From assembly GCA_002256435.1 (NCBI GenBank), contig NKJC01000004.1:1-64000 (forward strand): a stretch of DNA of 64,000 bases, written 5' to 3'. The stretch comes from Chitinophagaceae bacterium BSSC1. Its GTDB lineage: Bacteria; Bacteroidota; Bacteroidia; Chitinophagales; Chitinophagaceae. Numbering within the stretch: the first letter of the stretch is position 1; each line of letters opens with the position of its first letter. Below the pieces are notes generated by a model. It was not told the origin of the DNA. It saw nothing but the letters and a program-made list of their open reading frames with translations, and ran no database searches. Positions 1 through 7,896 of this stretch are shown piece by piece. Both the position numbers and the translations under genes were made by a program.

Positions 1-54
1 GAAAATGCCCATACATAACTGGGGACTTATCCTAAATCAGTTCTTAACTATCTT

Positions 55-92
55 TGAAAAAAGGGTTCAACTTTAATTAAAAAGCTGAACCC
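55..92 (-). terminator. Rho-independent terminator after the sigma/anti-sigma pair
   Basis: Seven-base arms GGGTTCA (63-69) and TGAACCC (86-92) form a hairpin. Read on the minus strand it is followed by a run of T (complement of 55-62). It lies about 55 bases beyond the stop of the small membrane gene at 147, so it fits as the end of that transcript. The remainder of the first 146 bases shows no gene. Confidence 0.7.
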
Positions 93-146
93 ATATATTT
101 TACTTACACACTTTATGAGACAGTGTCTAAGGTAAATCCAAATATC

Positions 147-500
147 TTATTTCAGTAATAGATGGATCACTGCATAACCAAGTGAGCATAGTAATAGCAC
201 AACCACTATGGCAATAATTGTCCAGTCTTGATCTTGTAAAGCACGTTTTAATTTTCTGGCTTTTTTCTTATCAGTTTGCTTCTGTAGGTCTTTGTTTAAT
301 TGAGCAACATATTCCTGCATCAAATCCTTGTCTTTGAATTCCTGTAAGCCTTCTACGGCATCATTCAAGAATGCCTCGTCTGACATTTGGTTTTCTATGG
401 CAAAACGTTCTTCAGCCGTGGCATTCCCTTCTAAGTACCGTTTAATAGCGGCTTCGTCCGGTTGGGAACCATTGGGTAATATGTTGCTTAAATCAGCCAT
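147..500 (-). CDS. Small membrane protein, probable anti-sigma factor
   Basis: 117 residues. The first ~95 are soluble and charged, with a motif resembling anti-sigma N-termini (YLEGNATAEERFAIE), followed by one strong membrane helix at about 94-115. Its ATG overlaps the stop of the upstream ECF sigma gene by one base (TAATG), so the two are probably translationally coupled. That position and topology are typical of membrane anti-sigma factors. No cysteine or histidine zinc motif is present, so it is not a ZAS-type protein. Function is inferred from context; the signal that would release the sigma factor cannot be read from the sequence. Confidence 0.6.
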   Translation of the reverse strand: MADLSNILPNGSQPDEAAIKRYLEGNATAEERFAIENQMSDEAFLNDAVEGLQEFKDKDLMQEYVAQLNKDLQKQTDKKKARKLKRALQDQDWTIIAIVVVLLLCSLGYAVIHLLLK

Positions 501-1123
501 TAGTGATGTGACAATTTTTCCAATAACAAAATTTTCAAATTGCGTTTTCCATTTTGAATATAACTTTTTACCTGCAATAAATTAAATCCTGTTTGATCTA
601 CTATTTCTTGGTAACTCTTTTTTTGCAGGTAAAACAAAGTTACACAGGTTTTTTGGGGCTCGTTTAATCCATCTAAACATTGCTCTAATTCTTGAAGTAC
701 TTGTTCTTTTTCTTTAACCGCTTCTAAAAAGTCTTGGTCTGGAGCCAAGGCAGTATCTTCTAAAACAGGCACCATTTTGTTTTTATTTCTTAATTGCATC
801 AGGCAATGGTTCCTGGCAATAGTATACAACCAACTCTTTACATAAGCCACTTCATATTTTTGTAGTTCTGCAATGGATTTGAGAAAAACCTGTTGTACTG
901 CGTCTTTTGCTGCTTCTTCATTCTTGAGATATTTCATGCAAACCCCCAATAACAATAGGGTATAGCGTTGCAATACAATACCCAACCATTGGTTGTTACC
1001 GTCTTGCCGAAACTTATCTAAAAGTTCCTGATCGCTGATATGTTGGTAGCTATTGGTTTGCACTGCTTTAAAATAAGCATTTATAAAGAGATGCCGCTTT
1101 TGTAAATTTCCATAACTTGACAT
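500..1123 (-). CDS. ECF-type RNA polymerase sigma factor
   Basis: Sigma-70 family protein of the extracytoplasmic-function type. Region 2 covers about residues 45-115 and includes DAVQQVFLKSI and SWLYTIARNHC. Region 4 covers about 140-200, with LNEPQKTCVTLFYLQKKSYQEIV and a recognition helix near KSYIQNGKRNLK (quoted in part). Region 3 is missing, as in ECF factors. It is followed with a one-base overlap by a small membrane protein, its likely anti-sigma partner. The start is uncertain: the ATG at 1123 leaves only 11 bases to the divergent NlpC gene and adds 20 atypical residues, while a GTG at 1063 would start just before the conserved ISDQELLDKF segment. The regulon is unknown. Confidence 0.85.
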   Translation of the reverse strand: MSSYGNLQKRHLFINAYFKAVQTNSYQHISDQELLDKFRQDGNNQWLGIVLQRYTLLLLGVCMKYLKNEEAAKDAVQQVFLKSIAELQKYEVAYVKSWLYTIARNHCLMQLRNKNKMVPVLEDTALAPDQDFLEAVKEKEQVLQELEQCLDGLNEPQKTCVTLFYLQKKSYQEIVDQTGFNLLQVKSYIQNGKRNLKILLLEKLSHH

Positions 1124-1130
1124 AAAATTT
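1100..1130 (+). promoter_or_regulatory. Candidate promoter of the NlpC/P60 gene
   Basis: TTG (1100-1102), a 20-base spacer and TAAAATTT (1123-1130) resemble the Bacteroidota -33/-7 pattern TTG-N19-21-TAnnTTTG. The ATG is 4 bases further on, so the transcript would have almost no leader. It overlaps the ATG of the divergent sigma gene, which favours a downstream GTG start for that gene. Confidence 0.45.
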
Positions 1131-1134
1131 CAAG

Positions 1135-1905
1135 ATGGCTTTTGTTACGCCCATTGTTCCGGTTACGCCCATGCGATTAGAAGCATCTCACCGTTCAGAA
1201 ATGGTGAGCCAATTATTATTTGGAGAATCAGCCACCATACTAGAAATTGGTAAGGATTTTATCCAAGTTTGTAGCCAATATGACCATTATATTGGTTGGA
1301 TTCAAAAAAGTCAATTAGTTGAAATATCCGATGAACAAGCCTTAAAGGGAAATGCTTTATTAAATGGAGATGTATTAAGAGCCATTACCTGTAATGGAAC
1401 CCCCATGCAAGTTTCATTTGGTAGTCCTTTGCATTTTTTTGACCATGGAAGGGCCAAGATTGGTTCTTTTGAATTTCACTATGAAGGAAAATTTTGGAAT
1501 CCTGCCGAAGCCCAATTCAATGATGCAACCCTTAAATGGGTGTCACATCAATTTTTAAATACAGCTTATTTATGGGGTGGGAGATCTATTTTTGGAATTG
1601 ATTGTAGTGGGCTCACCCAACAGGTTTTCCAATTTGTGGGCATTAAATTACCCAGAGACGCTTATCAACAAGCAGCTTTGGGAGAAGTAGTGGGCTTTTT
1701 GCAAGAAGCCAAATGCGGAGACCTAGCATTTTTTGATAATGCGGAGGGAAAGATTACCCATGTTGGTATGATGTTAGACAATGCCAGCATTATTCATGCT
1801 TCTGGTAAAGTAAGAATTGACCCTATTGATAATATGGGGATCATTAACGCAGATACGGGTGAAAGAACCCACCAGTTAAGGATAGTGAAAAGGTATCATG
1901 CATAA
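1135..1905 (+). CDS. NlpC/P60 family cysteine peptidase (C40)
   Basis: 256 residues. The C-terminal NlpC/P60 domain (about 130-256) carries the catalytic triad: Cys157 in GIDCSGL, His209 in ITHVGMM and His221 in IIHASG. The N-terminal ~65 residues look like a bacterial SH3 domain, with a middle SH3-like segment at about 70-120. Enzymes of this family cut gamma-D-Glu-diamino-acid bonds in peptidoglycan stem peptides. There is no obvious signal peptide, which points to cytoplasmic murein-peptide recycling (YkfC-like dipeptidyl-peptidase VI) rather than outer wall hydrolysis. It is followed by its own terminator and so is probably monocistronic. Confidence 0.88.
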   Translation: MAFVTPIVPVTPMRLEASHRSEMVSQLLFGESATILEIGKDFIQVCSQYDHYIGWIQKSQLVEISDEQALKGNALLNGDVLRAITCNGTPMQVSFGSPLHFFDHGRAKIGSFEFHYEGKFWNPAEAQFNDATLKWVSHQFLNTAYLWGGRSIFGIDCSGLTQQVFQFVGIKLPRDAYQQAALGEVVGFLQEAKCGDLAFFDNAEGKITHVGMMLDNASIIHASGKVRIDPIDNMGIINADTGERTHQLRIVKRYHA

Positions 1906-1931
1906 AAAAAGCAGCCAAAGCTGCTTTTTTT
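1904..1931. terminator. Bidirectional terminator
   Basis: GCAGC (1911-1915), loop CAAA and GCTGC (1920-1924), flanked by a run of A before and of T after. It serves the NlpC gene on the plus strand and the convergent small membrane gene on the minus strand. Confidence 0.9.
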
Positions 1932-1952
1932 ATAATATTAATATGTTAGGTT

Positions 1953-2105
1953 TTAAATCAAGTCCAACGCTTTAGCAAAATAAGTAACAGTGCCAGGCAA
2001 AGCCAACCAGAAAAACTCACGATATACCACCAAAAGGGTAATCAAAATGCCAAGCCAAATAAAGAACCAAATCCAATATTTTCCTGTAGATACTTTTGCT
2101 TCCAT
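1953..2105 (-). CDS. Small hydrophobic membrane protein
   Basis: About 50 residues if the ATG at 2105 (MEAKVSTGKYWIW) is used. Upstream in-frame codons up to 2144 exist, but they add a poor N-terminus. It contains one long or two short hydrophobic segments (WIWFFIWLGILITLLVVY, then FFWLALPGTV). It is the last gene of the minus-strand group lipoprotein-ppa-TauE. I do not recognise a family. Confidence 0.5.
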   Translation of the reverse strand: MEAKVSTGKYWIWFFIWLGILITLLVVYREFFWLALPGTVTYFAKALDLI

Positions 2106-2158
2106 GAATTTTAAGTTTTTGCAAAGATAAGGGGCTGAGTTCAATTATAAAACCCAGC

Positions 2159-2590
2159 TTATTGGTTTTTTAAAATTTCTGTCTTGGCTGTTGGGGCAGA
2201 TTCAGTTGGTTTCTTGGCTGAAGAATCAAAAAACAGCATTTTTAAGGATACCAAAAGCAGAATTACCCCAAAAACCTTTTTCATTTTCTCATCGCTGATA
2301 TTTAGGGCAATCTTACTACCTAGAAATCCACCCAGTACAAATGCAGCTGCAATGATGAAAACCATCTGAAAATTTACATAGCCCTGCTTATAGTACTGAA
2401 TCACTGCTAAAATGCCAACAGGAAGAAGCATGATGCCAAGAGAAGTGCCTTGCGCTTGCTTTTGGGTAAAACCCAGAATCAAAACAAGGGCTGGAACCAT
2501 TAGTATGCCACCACCAACACCAACTAAGCCGCTCAAAACGCCAGCAGCTAAGCCAATTAAGATGAGAATAATAATGGTGCCCGTGCTCAT
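2159..2590 (-). CDS. TauE/SafE family permease, half-size
   Basis: 143 residues with four predicted membrane helices and the family-typical glycine-rich first helix (LAAGVLSGLVGVGGGILMVP). TauE/SafE (DUF81) proteins export sulfite, sulfonates or other organic anions and usually have about 250 residues in two similar halves. This one corresponds to a single half and presumably works as a dimer. The last ~25 residues are polar. It starts 8 bases after the ppa stop and is probably co-transcribed. The substrate cannot be told from the sequence. Confidence 0.8.
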   Translation of the reverse strand: MSTGTIIILILIGLAAGVLSGLVGVGGGILMVPALVLILGFTQKQAQGTSLGIMLLPVGILAVIQYYKQGYVNFQMVFIIAAAFVLGGFLGSKIALNISDEKMKKVFGVILLLVSLKMLFFDSSAKKPTESAPTAKTEILKNQ

Positions 2591-2598
2591 AACAAAGA

Positions 2599-3147
2599 TT
2601 AAGGCGTGAATGTTTCTTTATAGAATTCAATAGCTTCCTTGATAATGGAAAGTGCTTTGGCTTTGTCACCAAATTCTTCCACTACTACGGTTTTGTTTTC
2701 CAATTTCTTGTATTCTTCAAAAAAGTGACGCAATTCGTCAAAGAAATGCTTGGGTAATTCTTCAATATTGTTATAGTGGTTTACGCCAGGGTCATTGGCA
2801 GCAACCGCAATAATTTTATCATCTGGATCACCTCCATCAACCATCTGCATCACACCCACCACTTTGGCTTCCATCAAAGTCAAAGGAACAACCGGTAAAG
2901 AGGTAATCACCAATATGTCAAGGGGATCCTTGTCACCTCCATAGGTCTGTGGAATAAAACCATAGTTAATAGGGTAGTAGAATGATGAAAAAATAACCCT
3001 ATCCAGTTTCAACAAGCCAGTAGGTTTGTCAATTTCGTATTTGCAACGAGAACCTTGTGGAATTTCAATGACAGCAGTTACCACTCTTGGAGCGTTCTCT
3101 CCATAAGGTACTCCGTGCCAAGGGTGCAATACATATTGTGTCTTCAT
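2599..3147 (-). CDS. ppa: Inorganic pyrophosphatase (family I)
   Basis: 182 residues, the usual size for soluble family I pyrophosphatase, which hydrolyses PPi to two phosphates with Mg2+ and pulls biosynthetic reactions forward. The signature with metal-binding aspartates, [10 protein letters not shown], sits at 71-80. It is preceded by the conserved [18 protein letters not shown] stretch (about 53-70) containing active-site tyrosines. Later, [12 protein letters not shown] supplies more acidic metal ligands. It lies in a minus-strand group after a lipoprotein gene and before the TauE gene. Confidence 0.95.
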   Translation of the reverse strand: MKTQYVLHPWHGVPYGENAPRVVTAVIEIPQGSRCKYEIDKPTGLLKLDRVIFSSFYYPINYGFIPQTYGGDKDPLDILVITSLPVVPLTLMEAKVVGVMQMVDGGDPDDKIIAVAANDPGVNHYNNIEELPKHFFDELRHFFEEYKKLENKTVVVEEFGDKAKALSIIKEAIEFYKETFTP

Positions 3148-3172
3148 GTGAATCTTTTAGATATTAGTTAAG

Positions 3173-3571
3173 TTAAGGGGTTGTAAAACTAAATTTATAA
3201 TCTACTAACCAACCTTGTTGGGTTTTGATAACTTTAATTTTCTGCGGTTTTTTATCAAAAGAATTACTGTAGTAGATAATGCTTTGATCTTTGTTTAGGT
3301 CTTCCACTTTTTCTAAATTAATAGAAGCAGATCTTAGCTCTTGTCTGCCTTCTTTGTCTTTTTGACGATACTCTTGTTCTGCCACAGAAAGAAATTGTTT
3401 GTTCTGCTCATCAGCAATCATATAGAATGCCGCTTTTTGAAAATCGCCTTTCAAATTGCCATCAATAAATTCTCTTCCAGCATCAAAAGAGTTTTCTGCA
3501 GGAAGCAGGGCTGCTTTTTTACTAGAACAGGATATTGCAAATGCCAAAACAAATAAAGAGAAAAGACGCAT
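3173..3571 (-). CDS. Small lipoprotein, DUF4878/NTF2-like
   Basis: 132 residues with a lipoprotein signal (hydrophobic stretch ending in AISCSS, lipidated Cys about residue 15). The mature part begins with a helical segment (FDAGREFIDGNLKGDF) and continues in strand-rich sequence ending WLVDYKFSFTTP. This resembles DUF4878 lipoproteins with an NTF2-like fold, but the family call is tentative. It is the first gene of the group that includes ppa (25-base gap). TATCTTTA on the minus strand (3595 to 3588) is a possible -7 box. Confidence 0.65.
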   Translation of the reverse strand: MRLFSLFVLAFAISCSSKKAALLPAENSFDAGREFIDGNLKGDFQKAAFYMIADEQNKQFLSVAEQEYRQKDKEGRQELRSASINLEKVEDLNKDQSIIYYSNSFDKKPQKIKVIKTQQGWLVDYKFSFTTP

Positions 3572-3648
3572 AGTTAAATTTCTAGTTTAAAGATACGATG
3601 CCCATTTGTAAATTTCACAGGTTTGCTGAAGATAACCTTATCTAGATT

Positions 3649-3677
3649 TTGATAAATCCATAATTATTGTATTTTTA
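3649..3677 (+). promoter_or_regulatory. Candidate promoter of the YqaE-domain gene
   Basis: TTG (3649-3651), an 18-base spacer and TATTTTTA (3670-3677) match the Bacteroidota promoter pattern. They leave a leader of about 35 bases before the ATG at 3719. Confidence 0.5.
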
Positions 3678-3718
3678 ATTCAAGAATCTAGTTTTTAAAA
3701 CCAACTAACCCTAAGAAC

Positions 3719-4138
3719 ATGAAGAAAAAAATCTTAATTGCCTGCATGGTTGCTATTCAATCGGCAAGTGTTTTTGCAAGCATTCCAGTAGTTACATCCA
3801 AAAATGATACCGCTACAGCTTATGTTTCTAAGGAAGACGAAGCCATGGTTAAAAATGCTTTGGAGTCTTTTAAATCCTTGTCTAAAGCAGAGAGAAAAGC
3901 TAGAATTGCAGATGCAAAAGCTTTGTTGAAAAATTACAAAGCAGATAAAGCCACAAAAGCTTCAGGCGATGCTGGTGTTAGCACCGTATTGTTGGCAATA
4001 TTGGCCATTTTGTTACCGCCATTGGCCGTTTACCTACATGAAAATGCCATCAACACTAAATTCTGGATCAGTTTGTTATTGACTTTGTTGTTCTGGATTC
4101 CTGGTGTGATTTATGCCTTGTTTGTTATTTTTGCATAA
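3719..4138 (+). CDS. Secreted or inner-membrane protein with YqaE/Pmp3 domain
   Basis: 139 residues. A signal peptide (MKKKILIACMVAIQSASVFA) is followed by a charged helical region rich in Lys and Ala (about 35-85) and a C-terminal YqaE/Pmp3 domain (about 90-139) with ILAILLPPLAVYLHE and the second helix FWISLLLTLLFWIPGVIYAL. Classic YqaE/Pmp3 proteins are only about 50 residues, have two helices and affect membrane potential and stress. Here the domain is joined to an exported N-terminal extension, an arrangement I believe is common in Bacteroidota. Role unknown. It is transcribed alone, from its own promoter to a terminator. Confidence 0.8.
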   Translation: MKKKILIACMVAIQSASVFASIPVVTSKNDTATAYVSKEDEAMVKNALESFKSLSKAERKARIADAKALLKNYKADKATKASGDAGVSTVLLAILAILLPPLAVYLHENAINTKFWISLLLTLLFWIPGVIYALFVIFA

Positions 4139-4152
4139 TCCATTTACCTTAT

Positions 4153-4193
4153 AAAAAAGCCTCCTCAATGCAATCGGGGAGGCTTTTTATTTT
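4153..4193. terminator. Bidirectional terminator between yqaE-like and kynA
   Basis: GCCTCC and GGAGGC arms, with an A run before and a T run after, lie between two convergent genes. Confidence 0.85.
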
Positions 4194-4210
4194 TAGCTAT
4201 TCAATATGAG

Positions 4211-5323
4211 TTATTGGTGAAACCCCAAATGCCTGATCAATGCTTCGGGTAATTTGGGGAGCCTTTTGCGTTCAATTAAAAAAGTACTCAAACCAGAAAT
4301 ATCACGATATACATAATGTTTATTCAAAGCTCCTTCTAAGTAACCTGCACCAGAAGTATTACCAGTGCCTACGCGCATGCCAATCATTCTTCTTACCATG
4401 ATCAAATGATTATGGCGCCAATTACTCATTAAGTGATCAATCTCAATTAAGGAATCTAAGATCTGATAGGAGGTTTGAAACACAGGGAAATCTCTATAGA
4501 GCATGATAAACAAAGCTGCTCTTAATGCTGCTGGAGAAAAATTACTGCGTAGTAAAGCCATTTGTTCGGGGCTCAATGATTCCAAAGTTGATTCCAAGAA
4601 GATATAGTCAAAGTCATGAATCTTGTTTTGTTCTCTTTCTGTAAGCCCTGCAGCATAGATATTTCTATATTGACTCCAGAATGGATGTTGTGCAGCATCG
4701 CCGTAGGCAACACCGTTCTCAGCACCCCAATAAACCCCGTCAAAAAATGGCATCCTTTCTAGCCAATTGTTTACCAATTGTAAAATGGTATTGGTAGATT
4801 CCGTATCTGTAATATGTTCGTAATCTTTCTTGGTAAAACCACCTTCATTGGTGCGTTTGTAATAGTCTTTCTGGTGTCTGCTTTCAAGACTAAGTCCCAG
4901 TCTGGCTTCTATCAATCTAAATTGTTTGCTCTGAAAACCGGAAGAAGGGGTGAGTAAGTTTCTAAATTCCAGAAAATCCAAGGGTGTCATAGTGTCTAAA
5001 ATATGCACCTGCTGGTTTAGCAATTCAAGGATTCTTATAATTCGGCGTAGCCGATGTCTAACAAGATTCAGGTCTTCAGAATTGTCATTAATGGTCTCCT
5101 GACCAAATACACCTGTGATATAATCCATTTCAAACAAGATCTGCTTGAACCAGAGTTCATAGGCTTGGTGAATGACTATAAAGAGCATTTCATCATGAGC
5201 AGGTTCATTTGGCGTTTCAAAACTAACAGGGTATTGGCTGTCTAGAATCTTGTCTAAATGCAGGTAAGTTCCATAATACATGGGTGATTTTTCCATTTTC
5301 AAGCTTTGCGGCAAAGAAAGCAT
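4211..5323 (-). CDS. kynA: Tryptophan 2,3-dioxygenase
   Basis: Heme dioxygenase that opens the indole ring of L-tryptophan to N-formyl-L-kynurenine, the first step of the kynurenine route. Family motifs are YYGTYLHLDKIL near the N-terminus, HDEMLFIVIHQAYELWFKQI (substrate pocket with distal His), and WRHNHLIMVRRMIGMRVG with the proximal heme His near the C-terminus, followed by the conserved GTGNTSGAGYL. An extended frame begins at a TTG at 5356, but the ATGs at 5323 and 5296 are better starts; 5296 gives the family's usual N-terminus. Kynureninase is encoded 3 kb away on the same strand, but not in the same operon. A near-perfect palindrome lies in its upstream region. Confidence 0.93.
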   Translation of the reverse strand: MLSLPQSLKMEKSPMYYGTYLHLDKILDSQYPVSFETPNEPAHDEMLFIVIHQAYELWFKQILFEMDYITGVFGQETINDNSEDLNLVRHRLRRIIRILELLNQQVHILDTMTPLDFLEFRNLLTPSSGFQSKQFRLIEARLGLSLESRHQKDYYKRTNEGGFTKKDYEHITDTESTNTILQLVNNWLERMPFFDGVYWGAENGVAYGDAAQHPFWSQYRNIYAAGLTEREQNKIHDFDYIFLESTLESLSPEQMALLRSNFSPAALRAALFIMLYRDFPVFQTSYQILDSLIEIDHLMSNWRHNHLIMVRRMIGMRVGTGNTSGAGYLEGALNKHYVYRDISGLSTFLIERKRLPKLPEALIRHLGFHQ

Positions 5324-5376
5324 TTGTTTTTGACTCAATGGCAGGAAGGGAGCCAATAAAATAAATCCGGCTACAA

Positions 5377-5393
5377 TGTGTGAAATTTACACA
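5377..5393. promoter_or_regulatory. Operator-like palindrome between kynA and GH13 gene
   Basis: The 17-base site TGTGTGAAATTTACACA is an inverted repeat with one mismatched pair around a central base. It lies between the divergent kynA and GH13 genes and covers the expected -33 position of the GH13 promoter (TAATTTTA at 5402-5409). The TGTGT...ACACA arms resemble Crp/Fnr-like or other dimeric regulator sites. The protein that binds is unknown. Confidence 0.5.
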
Positions 5394-5426
5394 ATAGTTG
5401 ATAATTTTAAGGCTTAAACGAAGCTT

Positions 5427-6791
5427 ATGTCATTCAAGAAATTGTATTATTTGGTGCTTTTGACTGCTGTCATGAGTTCCTGCTCCAACCCCCAAGACAA
5501 ATCCATAGCCACTGCAGATACTGCCACTATTGACGGGCATCCAGCTTGGATCATGAATGGAAATATCTATGAAGTGAATGTGCGCCAATACACGCCAGAA
5601 GGTACTTTCAAAGCATTTTCGGCACACTTGCAACGATTAAAAGACATGGGTGTTCATACCCTTTGGTTTATGCCTATCAACCCCATTAGTAAGGTAGATA
5701 GAAAAGGAACGCTGGGTAGCTATTATGCCGTAAGTGATTATACTGGCATCAACCCAGAATATGGGAATTTAGAAGATTGGAATGCACTTGTTAAAAAAGC
5801 CCATGAACTAGGGTTTAAAGTAGTGATAGACTGGGTACCCAACCACACTGGTGCAGATCATCCTTGGTTGAAAACGCATCCTGATTTTTATGTACAAGAC
5901 AGTACAGGGAAGGCCGTTTCTCAATTTGATTGGACAGATACTCGAAAACTAAATTATGCCAATCAGGAACTAACGGATAGCATGATTGCTAGCATGAAAT
6001 ACTGGGTTAAAACTTCTGATATAGACGGTTTTCGTTGCGATGTAGCTCCTGAAGTAGCCGATGCTTTCTGGCTTAAAGCCATTCCTGCATTAAGAAAAGA
6101 AAAGAACCTGTTTTTCTTAGCTGAGGGCGATAAACCCAATATGCATACCGATGGTTTTGATGCCACTTATACTTGGTCAGATTTTTCCATGATGAAATTG
6201 ATTGCTTCTGGAAAACGTAATGCTTTGGCATTGGATTCAATCATTAATAAAACAGATACTAGTTTCCCTAAGAATGCCATGCGTTTGTATTTTACCAGTA
6301 ACCATGATGAGAATAGCTGGAACAAAGCAGATTATGCTACCATGCCAGGTGAGTCACACGCTCCTTTTGCCGTGTTAACCCAAACCGTCAAACGCAGTCT
6401 GCCATTGATTTATAGCTCACAGGAAGAACCATTGTTGCGTTCTATTTCTTTCTTTGAAAAAGATACCATTCCTTTTGCCAAATTTGGTAGAGCTCCTTTC
6501 TATAAGAAGTTATTAAACCTGCATAGCAATACACCTGCACTAGCTTCCAATGCAGATTTTAGTAAACTAGTGAGCTCTGCAGATGCGCAAGTCTATGCCT
6601 TTACCCGTACGGCAGGAAAGAGTAAGGTATTGGTAGTTGTTAACCTTAGCGGCAAAGCCGTTGATGCTACTATTGCCGATGCAGCTATTGCTGGCGAAGC
6701 CACAGAATTGTTTACAGAAAAGAAAGCAAGTATCAAAGCAGGTCAGACATTTAATTTAGGCGCTTGGGGTTATCAGGTCTACAGCTACTAG
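5427..6791 (+). CDS. GH13 alpha-amylase family lipoprotein
   Basis: 454 residues. A lipoprotein signal ends in MSSCSN (Cys about residue 19), so the enzyme is probably anchored in a periplasm-facing or surface membrane. All four GH13 regions are present: I DWVPNH (135-140), II GFRCDVAPEV with nucleophile Asp205, III AEGD with acid/base Glu233, IV SNHDEN with Asp294. The C-terminal ~80 residues form the usual beta domain (VLVVVNLSGKAVD). It should cleave alpha-1,4-glucans or oligosaccharides, but exact specificity is not visible. A GTGAAGA repeat array starts 5 bases after the stop. Confidence 0.9.
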   Translation: MSFKKLYYLVLLTAVMSSCSNPQDKSIATADTATIDGHPAWIMNGNIYEVNVRQYTPEGTFKAFSAHLQRLKDMGVHTLWFMPINPISKVDRKGTLGSYYAVSDYTGINPEYGNLEDWNALVKKAHELGFKVVIDWVPNHTGADHPWLKTHPDFYVQDSTGKAVSQFDWTDTRKLNYANQELTDSMIASMKYWVKTSDIDGFRCDVAPEVADAFWLKAIPALRKEKNLFFLAEGDKPNMHTDGFDATYTWSDFSMMKLIASGKRNALALDSIINKTDTSFPKNAMRLYFTSNHDENSWNKADYATMPGESHAPFAVLTQTVKRSLPLIYSSQEEPLLRSISFFEKDTIPFAKFGRAPFYKKLLNLHSNTPALASNADFSKLVSSADAQVYAFTRTAGKSKVLVVVNLSGKAVDATIADAAIAGEATELFTEKKASIKAGQTFNLGAWGYQVYSY

Positions 6792-6795
6792 AAGT

Positions 6796-6952
6796 AAGTG
6801 AAGAGTGAAGAGTGAAGAGGGGAAGAAGAAAGTGAAGAGTGAAGAGTGAAGAGTGAAGAGGGGAAGAAGAAAGTGATGAGATAAAAGTGAAGAGTGAAGA
6901 GTGAAAAGTGGGAGGAAGAAAATGAGGATGGATGAGGGGTAAGAGAAAGTGA
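6796..6952 (+). repeat. GTGAAGA heptanucleotide array 1
   Basis: Head-to-tail copies of GTGAAGA, with a larger duplicated block: copies ending in AGGGGAAGAAGA occur twice, near 6796-6829 and 6830-6870. The 3' part is degenerate. It lies directly after the GH13 stop codon, in the sense direction of that gene, and fills most of the 240 bases between it and pyrF. No gene is seen in this stretch. Confidence 0.9.
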
Positions 6953-6989
6953 AGAATTAAGTTTTTAAACCTAGTTCGGATAAAAGTTC

Positions 6990-7020
6990 AAAAGCCACGA
7001 GCAATCGTGGCTTTTCTTTT
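6990..7020 (+). terminator. Terminator upstream of pyrF
   Basis: AAAGCCACGA, loop GCAA, TCGTGGCTTT, then CTTTT. It ends transcription from the GH13/repeat region immediately before the pyrF promoter. Confidence 0.85.
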
Positions 7021-7028
7021 TACCTTTG
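7021..7028 (+). promoter_or_regulatory. -7 box of pyrF
   Basis: TACCTTTG is a perfect TAnnTTTG box, only 4 bases before the pyrF ATG at 7033. A start about 7 bases downstream would give an essentially leaderless mRNA. No good TTG is seen at -33. Confidence 0.5.
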
Positions 7029-7032
7029 TAGC

Positions 7033-7893
7033 ATGAATCGTTCCCAACTTGTTGCCCAGATTAAGACCAAGCAAAACTATCTCTGTGTAGGACTAGATAC
7101 GGATATTACCAAGCTGCCCAAGCATCTTAAAGATTCGGCAGACCCCGTATTTGAATTCAACAAAGCCATTATTGACGCCACAAAGGATCATTGTGTGAGT
7201 TATAAAATCAATACGGCTTTTTATGAATCACAGGGCTTGAAGGGTTGGGAATCTATGGAAAAGACGCTGCATTATATCTCTGATACTCATTTGAAAATTG
7301 CGGACGCAAAGCGTGGCGATATTGGCAATACCTCTGCCCAGTATGCCAAGACCTTTTTTGAAGTATTGCCTTTTGATGCAGTTACCATTGCACCTTATAT
7401 GGGAGAAGATAGTGTGAGACCCTTTTTAGAATATGAAAACAAATGGAGCATTGTATTGGGATTAACTTCTAATGCGGGCGGAAATGATTTTCAACAATTA
7501 TTGGTGAGTAATGCCTACCCAGAATCCAACATGATCCCCAATTTGACCCAAGGGAATACAGAAAAAAGACTCTATGAAAAAGTCTTGGAAAAAGTGGCTT
7601 CTTGGGGTACACCAGAGAACCTCATGTTTGTGGTAGGAGCTACAAGGGCAAGTGATTTGGAACATATTAGAACCATTATACCAGATCATTTCTTATTAGT
7701 GCCAGGTGTAGGAGCCCAAGGTGGCAGCTTAGAAGAAGTGTCTAAATATGGTATGAACAAAGATTGTGGCCTATTGGTCAATGCCAGTAGGGCCGTCATC
7801 TTTGCTAGTTCAGATACAGATTTTGCACAAAAAGCAACGGAGGTTTCTGCAGGCTATGCAACAGAAATGAAGCAGTATTTACAGGGCTTGTAG
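7033..7893 (+). CDS. pyrF: Orotidine 5'-phosphate decarboxylase, type 2
   Basis: 286 residues. Decarboxylates OMP to UMP, the last step of de novo pyrimidine synthesis. The catalytic Asp-Lys-Asp signature DAKRGDIGNT is at 91-100 and the N-terminal strand LCVGLDTD at 17-24. VPGVGAQGG near 228-236 is the phosphate-gripping segment. The length and the long insert between barrel strands match the type 2 (about 270-290 residue) group rather than the ~230-residue E. coli form. It stands alone, between its own promoter and a convergent neighbour 3 bases away. Confidence 0.95.
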   Translation: MNRSQLVAQIKTKQNYLCVGLDTDITKLPKHLKDSADPVFEFNKAIIDATKDHCVSYKINTAFYESQGLKGWESMEKTLHYISDTHLKIADAKRGDIGNTSAQYAKTFFEVLPFDAVTIAPYMGEDSVRPFLEYENKWSIVLGLTSNAGGNDFQQLLVSNAYPESNMIPNLTQGNTEKRLYEKVLEKVASWGTPENLMFVVGATRASDLEHIRTIIPDHFLLVPGVGAQGGSLEEVSKYGMNKDCGLLVNASRAVIFASSDTDFAQKATEVSAGYATEMKQYLQGL

Positions 7894-7896
7894 TGA

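Noticed and set aside
49..56. TATCTTTG, a perfect -7 box on the plus strand
   Set aside because: There is no plus-strand gene downstream (the next 450 bases are antisense to the minus-strand anti-sigma gene) and no -33 element; likely chance.
6796..6952. Repeat array considered as CRISPR
   Set aside because: The unit is 7 bases with no spacers and there are no cas genes nearby.
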